64,000 bases of DNA from JBJMHZ01 sp045807125 (GTDB lineage: Bacteria > Actinomycetota > Actinomycetes > JAWWOL01): NCBI GenBank assembly GCA_045807125.1, contig JBJMHZ010000004.1, positions 248,001 to 312,000 of the forward strand, written 5' to 3'. Of the stretch, positions 33,048-41,714 are shown in pieces. The number at the start of each line of letters is the position of its first letter. Position 1 is the first letter of the stretch. The translations under genes were made by a program, and so were the position numbers. Below the pieces are notes generated by a model. That model did not search any database and was not told the origin of the DNA. It was given only the letters and a program-made list of their open reading frames with translations.

Positions 33048-34867
33048 CAGCTCGTCCGCTCCGGCCGGATGCGCTCCGGCTCGGGCTGGCCCGGTGCGGC
33101 GAGCTCGCGCCACCGCGACGTGATCGGCAGCCGCCGGTCGCGCCCGAACGCCTTCAGCGAGATCTTCGGGCCGGGCGGGTACTGGCGGCGCTTGTACTCC
33201 GCGGCGTCGACCATCCTGATCACCCGCTCGACGAGGGTGGGGTCGTGCCCGGCGGCGACGAGCGCGTCGCGGCCCATGTCCTTCTCGACGTAGTCGTCGA
33301 GCAGCCGGTCGAGGACCTCGTACGACGGCAGGCTGTCGGTGTCGAGCTGGCCGGGGGAGAGCTCGGCCGACGGCGGCTTGGTGATGCTGCTCTCCGGGAT
33401 GGGTGGCGCGTCGCCCCGCTTCTCGGCCTCGGCGTTGCGCCAGCGGGCGAGCTCCCACACCAGCGTCTTCGGGATGTCCTTGATCGGGGCGAAGCCACCG
33501 GCCGAGTCGCCGTAGAGCGTCGAGTAGCCGGTGGCCAGCTCGCTCTTGTTGCCCGTGGTGAGCACCAGATGGCCCTGCTCGTTCGACAGCGCCATCAGCG
33601 TCGTGCCCCTGATCCTGGCCTGGAGGTTCTCGGCGGCGAGGCCGTGCAGGCCGCCGGAGCCCCCCAGCGCACCGTGGAACGCCTGCACGACCGGCTCGAT
33701 CGGCACGACGGCGAACGAGATGCCCTGACGGGCGGCGAGCTCGCGGGCGTCGTCGATCGAGTGCCCGGACGACCACCGGCTCGGCATGCCGACGGCATGC
33801 ACCCGGTCGGCACCGAGCGCATCGACCGCGACGGTGGCGGTGAGCGCCGAGTCGATGCCACCGGACAGGCCGAGGATCACCGACGCGAAGCCGTTCTTGC
33901 TGACGTAGCCGCGGGTGCCGGTGACGATGGCCGCGTAGACCTCCGCGCAGTCCGACAGTGGCTCGGCGATCACCGCCGGCTGCGGCTCGTACGCAGGCAC
34001 CGGGTCGGTGCTGACCACGGTGCGCTCGACCGTCATCACGGTGCCGTCGTCGGTGCGGATCGCGCCCGACCGCTCGTACCCGCCCGGGTCGAGGTCGAGG
34101 TCGACGACGAGCAGCGCCTCCTCGAACTGGGCCGCGCGGCCGAGCAGCGCGCCGTCGGCGGCGACCACCAGCGAGTCGCCGTCGAAGACCAGCTCGTCCT
34201 GACCGCCGACGGTGTTGACGTAGACGATCGGGGCCCGCGCGTCGGCCGCGCGGCGGCGCAGCAGCGAGAGCCGGAAGTCGTCCTTGGCGCGCTCGTACGG
34301 CGAGGCGTTGAGGCAGAGCAGCACGTCGACGCCCGCGACGCCCGCGACGCTCGCCGGCCCGCCGTCCTGCCAGAGGTCCTCGCACACGCAGATCGCGACG
34401 TCGAGCCCGTGCAGCCGGACCACCGGCAGCCGGTTGCCCGGCACGAAGTAGCGGAACTCGTCGAACACGCCGTAGTTGGGCAGGTGGTGCTTGGCGTAGC
34501 GGGTGACGATCGCGCCGCCGAGCAGCAGCGCGGCGGCGTCCTGCGGCTCGCCGGCCGGGCGCCCGTAGATCGGCTGGGCGTCGGGGCAGCGGTCGAGGTA
34601 GCCGACCGCGACCGCGAGATCTCCGAGCCCGTCGGCAGCGAGGTCGGCGGCGAGCCGGTCGAGGGTCTCCAGCGACGCGTCGACGAAGGACCGCCGGAGC
34701 ACGAGGTCCTCCGCCGGGTAGCCGGTGAGCGTCATCTCCGGGAAGACGACGACGTGGGCGCCCGCGTCGGCCGCCGCGCGCGACCACCGGCGGACGACCT
34801 CGGCGTTGCCGACCAGGTCGCCGACCGTGATGTCGACCTGCGCCAGCGCCACCCGCAGCTGAGCCAC
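33047..34867 (-). CDS. nadE: NAD+ synthase, glutamine-hydrolysing
   Basis: The 606-residue two-domain enzyme amidates nicotinate adenine dinucleotide to NAD using glutamine. The N-terminal nitrilase-type glutaminase carries Glu44 (FPEMTLTGYP), a Lys near residue 126 (AKHHLPNYGVFDE) and Cys162 (CEDLWQ). The C-terminal synthetase has LGLSGGIDSAL, the PP-loop ATP site, and TTGNKSELATGY. It is the long glutamine-dependent form found in actinobacteria. It is followed by the coupled MmcQ gene. A perfect 7-bp inverted repeat lies just upstream and may be an operator. Confidence 0.96.
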   Translation of the reverse strand: MAQLRVALAQVDITVGDLVGNAEVVRRWSRAAADAGAHVVVFPEMTLTGYPAEDLVLRRSFVDASLETLDRLAADLAADGLGDLAVAVGYLDRCPDAQPIYGRPAGEPQDAAALLLGGAIVTRYAKHHLPNYGVFDEFRYFVPGNRLPVVRLHGLDVAICVCEDLWQDGGPASVAGVAGVDVLLCLNASPYERAKDDFRLSLLRRRAADARAPIVYVNTVGGQDELVFDGDSLVVAADGALLGRAAQFEEALLVVDLDLDPGGYERSGAIRTDDGTVMTVERTVVSTDPVPAYEPQPAVIAEPLSDCAEVYAAIVTGTRGYVSKNGFASVILGLSGGIDSALTATVAVDALGADRVHAVGMPSRWSSGHSIDDARELAARQGISFAVVPIEPVVQAFHGALGGSGGLHGLAAENLQARIRGTTLMALSNEQGHLVLTTGNKSELATGYSTLYGDSAGGFAPIKDIPKTLVWELARWRNAEAEKRGDAPPIPESSITKPPSAELSPGQLDTDSLPSYEVLDRLLDDYVEKDMGRDALVAAGHDPTLVERVIRMVDAAEYKRRQYPPGPKISLKAFGRDRRLPITSRWRELAAPGQPEPERIRPERTS

Positions 34868-34889
34868 GGAAGCCTCCTACCGCCGCCAC

Positions 34890-34907
34890 GACACGAATCG
34901 TCGTGTC
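34890..34907. promoter_or_regulatory. Palindromic operator candidate upstream of nadE
   Basis: GACACGA and TCGTGTC form perfect 7-bp arms around ATCG, an 18-bp site 23 bp upstream of the nadE start. The size is typical for a dimeric repressor. The regulator is unknown. Confidence 0.45.
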
Positions 34908-34994
34908 AACCAACGACCTCAGCCTACGGCGAGCCGGCATCGCAGTGCTCGTCGACGGTCGTCGCGACGGGCCATGCCCGCGACCCGCCGGAGG

Positions 34995-35774
34995 TCACCC
35001 GATGCCCGGCAGCCGGTCGAGGTCGACGACGCCCCGCGACGGCGCGACCACGACCACGCTCTGGCCGAACCGGCCGAGATCGAGCGTGGTGCCCTCGCCG
35101 GCCGCGACCCGCAGCGGGTACGGCGGGCCGTCGGCGGCGACGTCGATGACGGTGATCCCGCTCACCACCTCGGTCACCCGCCGCCCGGCCAGCGTCGTGG
35201 GCACCCCCGCCTGCGCCATGCCGGCGCTCGTTTCGATGAGCGACGCGATGCCGTCGAGGCTGGTCGCCTGGTCGAGCGCCCGCTCGGTGCCGGATCCGAG
35301 GCGGCCGGGGTCGAGCGCGACCCACCGGTCGCCGACGTACGAGGCGACCGTGGCGCCGGCGATGCTCTCGATGAGCTGGCGGCTCCTGACGTACGTGCGG
35401 CCGCCGGTCCGCACCACGTCGACCGGCACCCCGGCGATCACGAGCGTGCCCTGGGCGTCGCCGTTGGCGGTGACCGACAGGTCGACCCGCACGGGCGACG
35501 CGCCGCCGCCGATCGCGCCGGCCACGTGAGCCGTCGTGGTGGCCCGCAGCGCGGCCGCCGACGACCTCAGCAGCTCGGCCGCCGACGCGGCGGGGATCGT
35601 CGTGGGAGGCGGGCTCGTGGCGGTGGCCGGCCCGTGGCGCACCACGGACGGCGGGTGCGTGGTGTCCCAGAGCAGCGCGGCGCCCACCAGCACGCCGAAG
35701 GCGGCCACCGCCGCCGCCGCGGCCACGGCCGCTTGCTGGCGCCCCGACCACTGACGGGTGCGAGTGCGGCTCAT
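34995..35774 (-). CDS. LppX/LprAFG-like exported protein
   Basis: The 259-residue protein is anchored by one N-terminal helix (QQAAVAAAAAVAAFGVLVGAALLW) without a lipobox Cys. The soluble part resembles the LppX_LprAFG domain, which binds lipids in a cavity: TTAHVAGAIGG, then VDLSVTANGDAQGTLVIAG, TYVRSRQLIESIAG, VTEVVSGITVIDVAADG. The start ATG overlaps the stop of the MmpL gene (ATGA), giving a two-gene operon. In mycobacteria similar proteins help MmpL or P55 exporters move lipids; a similar role is inferred here. Confidence 0.75.
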   Translation of the reverse strand: MSRTRTRQWSGRQQAAVAAAAAVAAFGVLVGAALLWDTTHPPSVVRHGPATATSPPPTTIPAASAAELLRSSAAALRATTTAHVAGAIGGGASPVRVDLSVTANGDAQGTLVIAGVPVDVVRTGGRTYVRSRQLIESIAGATVASYVGDRWVALDPGRLGSGTERALDQATSLDGIASLIETSAGMAQAGVPTTLAGRRVTEVVSGITVIDVAADGPPYPLRVAAGEGTTLDLGRFGQSVVVVAPSRGVVDLDRLPGIG

Positions 35775-38200
35775 GCCCTGAGGGCCTCCTGATGGGCGGG
35801 GTGCTGCTCGCCGCGCTCGAGCGCCTTGCCCGGCCACCCGCTGAACCGGCCGAACAGCGACAGCAGGGCCGGCACCAGGAGCGAGCGGACGACGAAGGCG
35901 TCGATCAGGATCCCGAGGCCCAGCACGAGCCCCAGTTGCTGGAACGGCGCGAGCGGCACGATGCCGAGCAGGCCGAAGCTGAGCGCGAGCGCCAGCCCCG
36001 CCGCGGTGATGGCGCTCGTCGAGCGCGGGACGGCGAGCGCGATGGCGTCGCGCAGGTGCCGGCCGCGCGCCTCGTCCCACACCGACCCCACCGCGAAGAT
36101 GTTGTAGTCGCTGCCGAGCGCGAGCAGCAGCACGAATGCGGCGAACGGCACGTAGAAGACGAGCCCGTCGTAGCCGAGGACGTCCTGGAAGACGTACGTC
36201 GTGATGCCCATCGCCATGAGGAGCGCCATCGTGTTGGCGAGCAGCAGGTAGAGCGGCGCGATGAGCGCTCGCAGGAACAGCGCCAGCAGCAGGAAGTCGA
36301 CCGCGAAGGCGACGATGGCGATGCGTCGTAGCGAGCCGGTGGTCGCGTCGGTGGCCTCCTGCGACAGCGCGGTGTCGCCGGCGTACTCGACCTGCACGCC
36401 GGGGAGCTTCGCGCGCTGGAGCATCGCTGGCATGCGGTCCTGGATCGCCCGCAGGCTCTGCACCGCTCCGTAGTCGGTGGGGAAGCTGCGGAACAGGACG
36501 ACGTAGCGCGCGGCCGATCGGTCCTTGGACAGCACGGCGCCGTACTTGTCCTGGTAGGCCTGCTGGCTCGGCCCGATGACCGCGGCGACGCCGGGCACGC
36601 CGCGCAGCTGCTGCTCCAGGGAGTCGAGCTGCGGCCGCTTCCCGGTGAGGCCGGGCTGGCGCACGAGCACGACGGTCGGGGAGAGCAGCCCCTTGGGGAA
36701 GCCCTCGCCGAGCGCCACGGCCGCGCGGCGCGACTCGTCGTGCGTCGGCACCGATGTCTCGACGCCGAGCTCGAGGTGCAGGTGCCGCAGCGGCTGGGCG
36801 GCGAACCAGGTGCCGGCGAGGCAGCCGAGCACGACCAGGATGGCGACCGGCTTCACGGTCAGGAACCGCGCGAGCCTGCCGCGCCAGTCGAGCACCGCCG
36901 GGTCGAGCTCGCCGCCGGTGCCGAACGTCTCCTCGGCCTCCACCGGCACCAGCGCCTTGGGCTTGCCGGGCCAGTACGCGGCGCGGCCGAGGATCGCGAG
37001 GGCGGCCGGCACGAACGTGACGCTCACGAGGACGACGATCGCGACGGTGATGGCCATGCCGGGCCCGAACGTGCGGAACAGCCCGAGCTTGGCGGCGAGC
37101 AGCGACAGCACGGTCGCCGACACGGTGAGGCCGGCGGTGAGCACGATGGGCGTGAACTCGGCGGTGCCGACGCGCGCGGCGGTGAGCCGGTCGTCGCCGT
37201 GACCGAGCCGGTCCTCGATGCCCGCCAGGTAGAAGATGGTGTAGTCGGTGACCACGCCGAGCAGCAGCGCGATGAGCAACGGTTCGAGGTCGCTCGGGAT
37301 CGGCGTGCCGGTGCGCTCGCTGAACCACGCGGCGATGTGGTTCATCAGCAGGTAGCTGATGCCGGCCGCGAGGATCGTCACGAGCGGCGCCACGAGGGAT
37401 CGGAAGCGCAGCCCCACCACGATGATCACGGCGGCGAGCGTGACGATCTCGAGCAGCGTCAGATTGCGGTTGATGTAGTCGAGCTGCGCCTTGCGGCCGG
37501 CGAACAGCCCCGTCACGCCGACGACGTGGTCCTGCGGTCCGGTGTGACCGCGGATGAACTGGTGCGCCAGGTCGACCTGCCGGTCGAACGGCACGTTGGG
37601 GTCGAAGCCGAAGACCGTGACCGCCGTCGTGCCCGGCTTGCCGTGCCCCACCTGGAGGCTCTGCGTGCCCACGTTGACGAGCGGCACCGCGTACGCCCGG
37701 CCGAGGTCGCGGTACTGCGGCTTGCGCTGGTCGATGTCGAGGGCCCGCTGGACGGCTGCCTGCTGCACGGCGGGAGAGAGGCCCTTCGGATCGTGCTGCA
37801 CGACGAGCACGCGGGTGATGACGGGGAAGGTGAACAGCTTCAGCGAGTCGACCTCGGCCTGGATGGCATGGCTGTTCTCCTGGGTGAACCCGCCGAAGCC
37901 GCCGCCGCCCACCTCGGTGAGCGTCGGGAGGTAGAACGAGGTGGCCGCCACCGCGGCGATCCAGAGCAGGACGATGGGCCAGCGCGCCCACACGACCACC
38001 GAGGCGTACCAGCGGCGCAGCTTCGTCATCCGCTGCCAGCGGGACGGCCGGCGGCGCCGGGTCGGCGGGAGCGGGGGCAGCGGCATCGGCCGGTGGAGGC
38101 GTACCGGTCGGCGGGCGGCGCGCGCCGCCGCCGCGCCCGGAGCGGCAACGGGGGTGGCGCCGCCGGAGGCTGGCGGGCCACCCGGCTCCCGTGGGGTCAT
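35771..38200 (-). CDS. MMPL-family RND transporter
   Basis: The 809-residue protein has the MmpL layout: a Pro/Arg-rich N-terminal tail of about 60 residues, first helix ARWPIVLLWIAAVAATSF, a large outer domain, then a five-to-six-helix bundle. That bundle includes LLGVVTDYTIFYLAG (a DY pair in the proton path), and the pattern repeats after residue 450 with LALGSDYNIFAVG. It uses the proton gradient to export lipids or other hydrophobic cargo. It is coupled to the LppX-like gene. The real start could be the later Met in QRMTKLRRWY. Confidence 0.9.
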   Translation of the reverse strand: MTPREPGGPPASGGATPVAAPGAAAARAARRPVRLHRPMPLPPLPPTRRRRPSRWQRMTKLRRWYASVVVWARWPIVLLWIAAVAATSFYLPTLTEVGGGGFGGFTQENSHAIQAEVDSLKLFTFPVITRVLVVQHDPKGLSPAVQQAAVQRALDIDQRKPQYRDLGRAYAVPLVNVGTQSLQVGHGKPGTTAVTVFGFDPNVPFDRQVDLAHQFIRGHTGPQDHVVGVTGLFAGRKAQLDYINRNLTLLEIVTLAAVIIVVGLRFRSLVAPLVTILAAGISYLLMNHIAAWFSERTGTPIPSDLEPLLIALLLGVVTDYTIFYLAGIEDRLGHGDDRLTAARVGTAEFTPIVLTAGLTVSATVLSLLAAKLGLFRTFGPGMAITVAIVVLVSVTFVPAALAILGRAAYWPGKPKALVPVEAEETFGTGGELDPAVLDWRGRLARFLTVKPVAILVVLGCLAGTWFAAQPLRHLHLELGVETSVPTHDESRRAAVALGEGFPKGLLSPTVVLVRQPGLTGKRPQLDSLEQQLRGVPGVAAVIGPSQQAYQDKYGAVLSKDRSAARYVVLFRSFPTDYGAVQSLRAIQDRMPAMLQRAKLPGVQVEYAGDTALSQEATDATTGSLRRIAIVAFAVDFLLLALFLRALIAPLYLLLANTMALLMAMGITTYVFQDVLGYDGLVFYVPFAAFVLLLALGSDYNIFAVGSVWDEARGRHLRDAIALAVPRSTSAITAAGLALALSFGLLGIVPLAPFQQLGLVLGLGILIDAFVVRSLLVPALLSLFGRFSGWPGKALERGEQHPAHQEALRA

Positions 38201-38327
38201 GGCGCACCATTACCCCCACGGTCGACTCTCCTACACCGGAAGTCAGACCTCTGGCGGTGGCGCCATCCGGTTGCCACGACTGTCACCCTGGGTAGGAGCC
38301 CGTGCAGCGGACGGCAGGAGGCAGCCC

Positions 38328-38687
38328 ATGATCCCGGCGGAGAACATCCGCGACTGGCGCGGCCGTGCCGTCGTGGATGCTCAGGGCAAGAAGATCGGCG
38401 AGCTCGAGGCCGTGTACGTCGACACCGCCTCGGACGAGCCGTCGTTCGTGACGGTCAAGGTCGGGGGACTGCTCGGCAAGAGCCGACTGGTCTTCGTGCC
38501 GCTCGACGGCGCCATGGTCAGCCCCGATCATGTCCGCGTCACCGTCGACCGCGACCAGTCGAAGAGCGCGCCGGCCATCGACACCGACGGCGAGCTGGTC
38601 GCCGAGATGGAGCCGAGCGTCTTCGCGTACTACGGCATCGACTACCAGCCGGGCGCGAGCGGCGAGCGACGCCTCGCCCGGCGCTGA
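38328..38687 (+). CDS. PRC-barrel domain protein
   Basis: The 119-residue protein starts at ATG 38328 with AGGAGG six bases upstream. The PRC-barrel signature is clear: NIRDWRGRAVVDAQGKKIGELEAVYVD in the first half and LVFVPLDGAMVSPDHVRVTVDRDQ after it. Stand-alone PRC barrels in actinobacteria are abundant and largely uncharacterised. It is transcribed divergently from the MmpL operon. Confidence 0.88.
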   Translation: MIPAENIRDWRGRAVVDAQGKKIGELEAVYVDTASDEPSFVTVKVGGLLGKSRLVFVPLDGAMVSPDHVRVTVDRDQSKSAPAIDTDGELVAEMEPSVFAYYGIDYQPGASGERRLARR

Positions 38688-38731
38688 CCGTCCTCGACCC
38701 CGACCGCTCCACCTGCCGGAAGGTGATCGCC

Positions 38732-38902
38732 GTGCTCAGGTTCTTCGTCATCGTCGTTCTGCTCTGGATCCTGCTCGGCATCATCGGGTTCGTCGTGCAC
38801 GGGCTCTTCTGGCTGTTCATCATCGCGTGCGTGCTGTTCGTGCTGACGTTGCTGGTCTCGGCGTTCCGGGGTGGCCGCCGCGGGCGGATGCGCGCCAGGT
38901 AG
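38732..38902 (+). CDS. Small membrane protein (56 residues)
   Basis: The frame has two hydrophobic helices, FFVIVVLLWILLGIIGFVVHG and LFWLFIIACVLFVLTLLVSA, and a basic tail GGRRGRMRAR. GTG 38732 has GGAAGG eight bases upstream; the GTG at 38723 is an alternative but sits on that site. Proteins of this type (short hydrophobic, lysine/arginine tail) follow many actinobacterial stress genes; function is unknown. It is probably co-transcribed with the PRC-barrel gene. Confidence 0.7.
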   Translation: MLRFFVIVVLLWILLGIIGFVVHGLFWLFIIACVLFVLTLLVSAFRGGRRGRMRAR

Positions 38903-38965
38903 TCACCGAGCCGCTACCGTCCGGTTCGCTGTCGCCGGCGCTGTCGCCGGGTGGGCGGAGGGAAG

Positions 38966-39706
38966 CTAACCGTCCTTCCGCCAGACCGAGACGTGCTGCC
39001 CGCTCCTGTCGGTGAACGGTTCCTTCGTCCACGAGCCCCAGCGGTCCACCAGGGACATGCCGGCGAGGCGCGCCATGAGGTCGAGCTCGGCCGGCCATGC
39101 GTACCGGAAGGGCATCGAGAACGTCCGCGCGCTGCCCTCGCTCACCCAGTAGTGGTGGGAGATCAAGCCCTGGCTGACCACGTCGTACTCGTCGAAGCCG
39201 ACCCTGCTCTCGCTCACCAGGAACGGCACGTAGCGCTCGCCGACCGGCAGGCGCTGCAGTTGCGGGACCGCGATGTCGACGACGAAGCGACCGCCGGCCC
39301 GCAGGTGCGTGGCCGCGTTGCGGAAGCAGTCGACCTGTTCGTCCTGCGTGGTCAGGTTCATCAGCGTGTTCCACACGATGTAGACGAGGTCGAACGTGCC
39401 GTCCACCCGTGTCGTGGCGCAGTCCCCGACCGTGAGGCCGATCTCGTCCGCACCGGGCTTCCTCCGCAGCTGCTCGATCATCGCCGCCGACAGGTCGATG
39501 CCGTGGACGTGCCTGATGCGCGTGCGCAGCGGCAAGGCGATGCGGCCGGTGCCGACTCCGAGCTCCAGCGCGGAGCCGTCCTCGCCGGCGAGGTCCGCGA
39601 GGAGCTCGACCGTCGGCTCGACGACGTCGGGCGCGAACATCGTGGCCGACGTCTCGTCGTAGCGACGCGCCACGTCCTCGTCGAACCAGTTCTTCCGCTC
39701 GGCCAC
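38966..39706 (-). CDS. Class I SAM-dependent methyltransferase
   Basis: The 246-residue protein starts at GTG 39706. Motif I is LELGVGTGRIALPL near residue 47, with IHGID-type motif II (HVHGIDLSAAMIEQLR) and FDLVYIVWNTLMNLTT for motif IV. The C-terminal beta region is typical of small-molecule methyltransferases of the Methyltransf_25/SAM type. Substrate is unknown. It is divergent from glnA2 across a 288-bp region that carries a GlnR half box. Confidence 0.85.
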   Translation of the reverse strand: MAERKNWFDEDVARRYDETSATMFAPDVVEPTVELLADLAGEDGSALELGVGTGRIALPLRTRIRHVHGIDLSAAMIEQLRRKPGADEIGLTVGDCATTRVDGTFDLVYIVWNTLMNLTTQDEQVDCFRNAATHLRAGGRFVVDIAVPQLQRLPVGERYVPFLVSESRVGFDEYDVVSQGLISHHYWVSEGSARTFSMPFRYAWPAELDLMARLAGMSLVDRWGSWTKEPFTDRSGQHVSVWRKDG

Positions 39707-39893
39707 GCGGTCAGTGCCTACGTGTCGATCGGAGGCGGCAGCACCAGGCCCGGCGCATGGACCTGCGCTGCTCCGCGAGGGAGGCGATGAGCGGCGCGGC
39801 GAACCAGCCGTCGTCCCGCGTACCGCGCCGCTCCGGGCCGCCGTGTCGTCATGGCTACCGAGTGTCGGCTCATCGTCGCGCCGGATCAAGGAA

Positions 39894-39915
39894 GGTCCGG
39901 GCGGGGTCCGGGCGG
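39894..39915. repeat. 11-bp tandem repeat upstream of the GlnR half box
   Basis: GGTCCGGGCGG occurs twice head to tail, directly before the GTAAC of the GlnR half box. It is one helical turn long. A role in binding is possible but unproven. Confidence 0.5.
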
Positions 39916-39918
39916 GGC

Positions 39919-39934
39919 GTAACGTCGCCGAAAC
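39919..39934 (+). promoter_or_regulatory. GlnR-type half box upstream of glnA2
   Basis: GTAAC, six bases, GAAAC: a perfect match to one half of the actinobacterial GlnR consensus (GTNAC-N6-GAAAC). It lies 61 bp before the glnA2 start. The next predicted elements (39941-39945 and 39952-39956) match poorly, so the site is a half box. It suggests nitrogen control of glnA2. Confidence 0.65.
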
Positions 39935-39994
39935 ACGCCGCGGGCAGTATGGGGACGCTCTGGTCCGGCCACCGCCAGCAGGGAGACCGCCGCC

Positions 39995-41338
39995 GTGGAC
40001 AAGCAGCAGGAGTTCGTGCTCCGGACCTTGGAGGAGCGTGACATCAGGTTCGTCCGGCTGTGGTTCACCGACGTGCTCGGCTACCTGAAGTCGGTGGCGG
40101 TCGCGCCGGCCGAGCTGGAGGGCGCGTTCGCCGAGGGCATCGGCTTCGACGGCTCGGCGGTCGAGGGGTTCGCCCGCGTGCACGAGTCGGACATGCTCGT
40201 GCGACCCGATCCGGCGACCTTCCAGATCCTGCCCTGGCGCGCGGAGGGGCCGGTCAGCGCACGGATGTTCTGCGACGTCCGGATGCCGGACGGCAGCCCC
40301 AGCTGGGCCGACCCGCGCCAGGTGCTCAAGCGCGCGCTGGAGAAGGCGTCCAGGCAGGGCTTCTCGTTCTACACCCACCCAGAGATCGAGTTCTTCCTGC
40401 TGCGCGACAAGCCGGAGGTGGGGCGGCCCATCGAGCCGCGGCCGATCGACCAGGGCGGCTACTTCGACCAGATGGCGCACGACGTCGGGCACGACTTCCG
40501 GCGCGAGGCGATCACGATGCTCGAGCGGATGGGCATCTCGGTCGAGTTCAGCCACCACGAGGTCGCCCCCGGCCAGCAGGAGATCGACCTGCGCTACGCC
40601 GACGCGCTCACCACCGCCGACAACGTCATGACCTTCCGGCTCGTGGTCAAGGAGGTCGCGCTGGAGCAGGGCGTCTACGCGACGTTCATGCCGAAGCCGT
40701 TCGGCCAGCAGCCGGGCTCCGGCATGCACACCCACCTGTCGCTGTTCGAGGGTGACCGCAACGCGTTCCACGATCCGAGCGACCCGTACCACCTGTCGAA
40801 GACGGCCAAGGCGTTCATCGCCGGCCTGCTCGTGCACGCCGCGGAGATCAGCGCGGTCACCAACCAGTGGGTCAACTCCTACAAGCGCCTCACGTACGGG
40901 GGCGAGGCTCCGGCGTACATCTGCTGGGGCCACAACAACCGGTCGGCCCTCGTCCGCGTGCCGATGTACAAGCCGCAGAAGCCCGGTGCGACGCGCGTCG
41001 AGATCCGCTCGCCCGACTCGGCGTGCAACCCCTACCTCGCCTTCGCCGTCCTGCTCGCCGCCGGCCTGAAGGGCATCGAGGAGGGGTACGAGCTGCCGCC
41101 CGGCGCCGACGACGACGTGTGGTCGCTCTCCGATGCCGAGCGGCACGCCCTCGGCATCGAGCCGCTCCCGAGATCGCTGTCCGACGCGATCGTGGCGATG
41201 GAGCGCAGCGAGCTGGTCGCCGAGACGCTCGGCGAGCACGTGTTCGACTTCTTCCTGCGCAACAAGCGGGCGGAGTGGCAGGACTACCGCAGCCAGGTGA
41301 CGCCCTTCGAGCTGGAGCGCTACCTGCCGGTCCTGTAG
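39995..41338 (+). CDS. glnA2: Glutamine synthetase type I paralogue (GlnA2)
   Basis: The 447-residue enzyme has the GS-I fold: an N-terminal beta-grasp with VRLWFTDVLGYLKSVAV, DGSAVEGFARVHESDM, HPEIEFFL (metal Glu), GQQEIDLRYADAL, FMPKPFGQQPGSGMHTH (ATP/metal site), NSYKRLTYGGEAP, and RSALVRVPMY. A YELPPG segment lies where GlnA1 has its adenylylated YELPP tyrosine. It is the counterpart of M. tuberculosis GlnA2 (Rv2222c). Some streptomycete paralogues glutamylate polyamines, so activity as a true glutamine synthetase is not certain. The GTG start follows a GGGAGA. Confidence 0.93.
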   Translation: MDKQQEFVLRTLEERDIRFVRLWFTDVLGYLKSVAVAPAELEGAFAEGIGFDGSAVEGFARVHESDMLVRPDPATFQILPWRAEGPVSARMFCDVRMPDGSPSWADPRQVLKRALEKASRQGFSFYTHPEIEFFLLRDKPEVGRPIEPRPIDQGGYFDQMAHDVGHDFRREAITMLERMGISVEFSHHEVAPGQQEIDLRYADALTTADNVMTFRLVVKEVALEQGVYATFMPKPFGQQPGSGMHTHLSLFEGDRNAFHDPSDPYHLSKTAKAFIAGLLVHAAEISAVTNQWVNSYKRLTYGGEAPAYICWGHNNRSALVRVPMYKPQKPGATRVEIRSPDSACNPYLAFAVLLAAGLKGIEEGYELPPGADDDVWSLSDAERHALGIEPLPRSLSDAIVAMERSELVAETLGEHVFDFFLRNKRAEWQDYRSQVTPFELERYLPVL

Positions 41339-41362
41339 CAGTAGGAGCCGTCAGCGCTCGGT

Positions 41363-41391
41363 CGGGGCTCGCTCGCTCGTAGCGAGAGCCC
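41363..41391 (+). terminator. Imperfect hairpin after glnA2
   Basis: GGGCTC and GAGCCC (interrupted stem with CGCT/AGCG) form a hairpin about 25 bp after the glnA2 stop. It is a plausible terminator with one bulge. Confidence 0.4.
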
Positions 41392-41403
41392 GCTGGTGCA
41401 CCG

Positions 41404-41580
41404 CGGGTGCTTCTGCTCGCCCCACCGACCTGGCCAACCTGGTCCTGCTCTGCGCCTGCCACCACCACCTGATCCACGAGCAGCACTGGCAGCTCGCCCC
41501 CGACCCCCGACGGCGGCTGGACCGCCACCGCCCCCGACGGCCGCACCCACCACCGACACCGACGACGAACCACCGCCTGA
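41404..41580 (+). pseudogene. C-terminal remnant of an HNH endonuclease (DUF222/13E12 type)
   Basis: Translating from 41406 gives PTDLANLVLLCACHHHLIHEQHW, the HNH C-terminal motif (N...LC..HH...H) of the 13E12/DUF222 endonucleases common in actinobacteria. The frame then changes in the C run at 41497-41507, and the shifted frame reads DGGWTATAPDGRTHHRHRRR and ends at TGA 41578-41580. About 90% of the gene (DUF222 domain) is missing. It is a degraded mobile-type endonuclease between glnA2 and a DUF3099 gene. A small hairpin at 41363-41391 separates it from glnA2. Confidence 0.65.
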
Positions 41581-41714
41581 CCCCAGCACCCGCGGGTCAG
41601 GCGAGGGGATGTGGCCGGGACGGGACATCTCGCACCGGGCTCCCACCCGCCGTGACTGGCGGCCCACCGGTGCAAGCCGTAGCGTTGGCGGTGAGGCCAG
41701 AGGAGGACCGCGGG

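Noticed and set aside
36740..38700. A long plus-strand frame opposite the MmpL gene
   Set aside because: Its content mirrors the MmpL coding sequence. Only the last 56 codons, after GTG 38732, look real.
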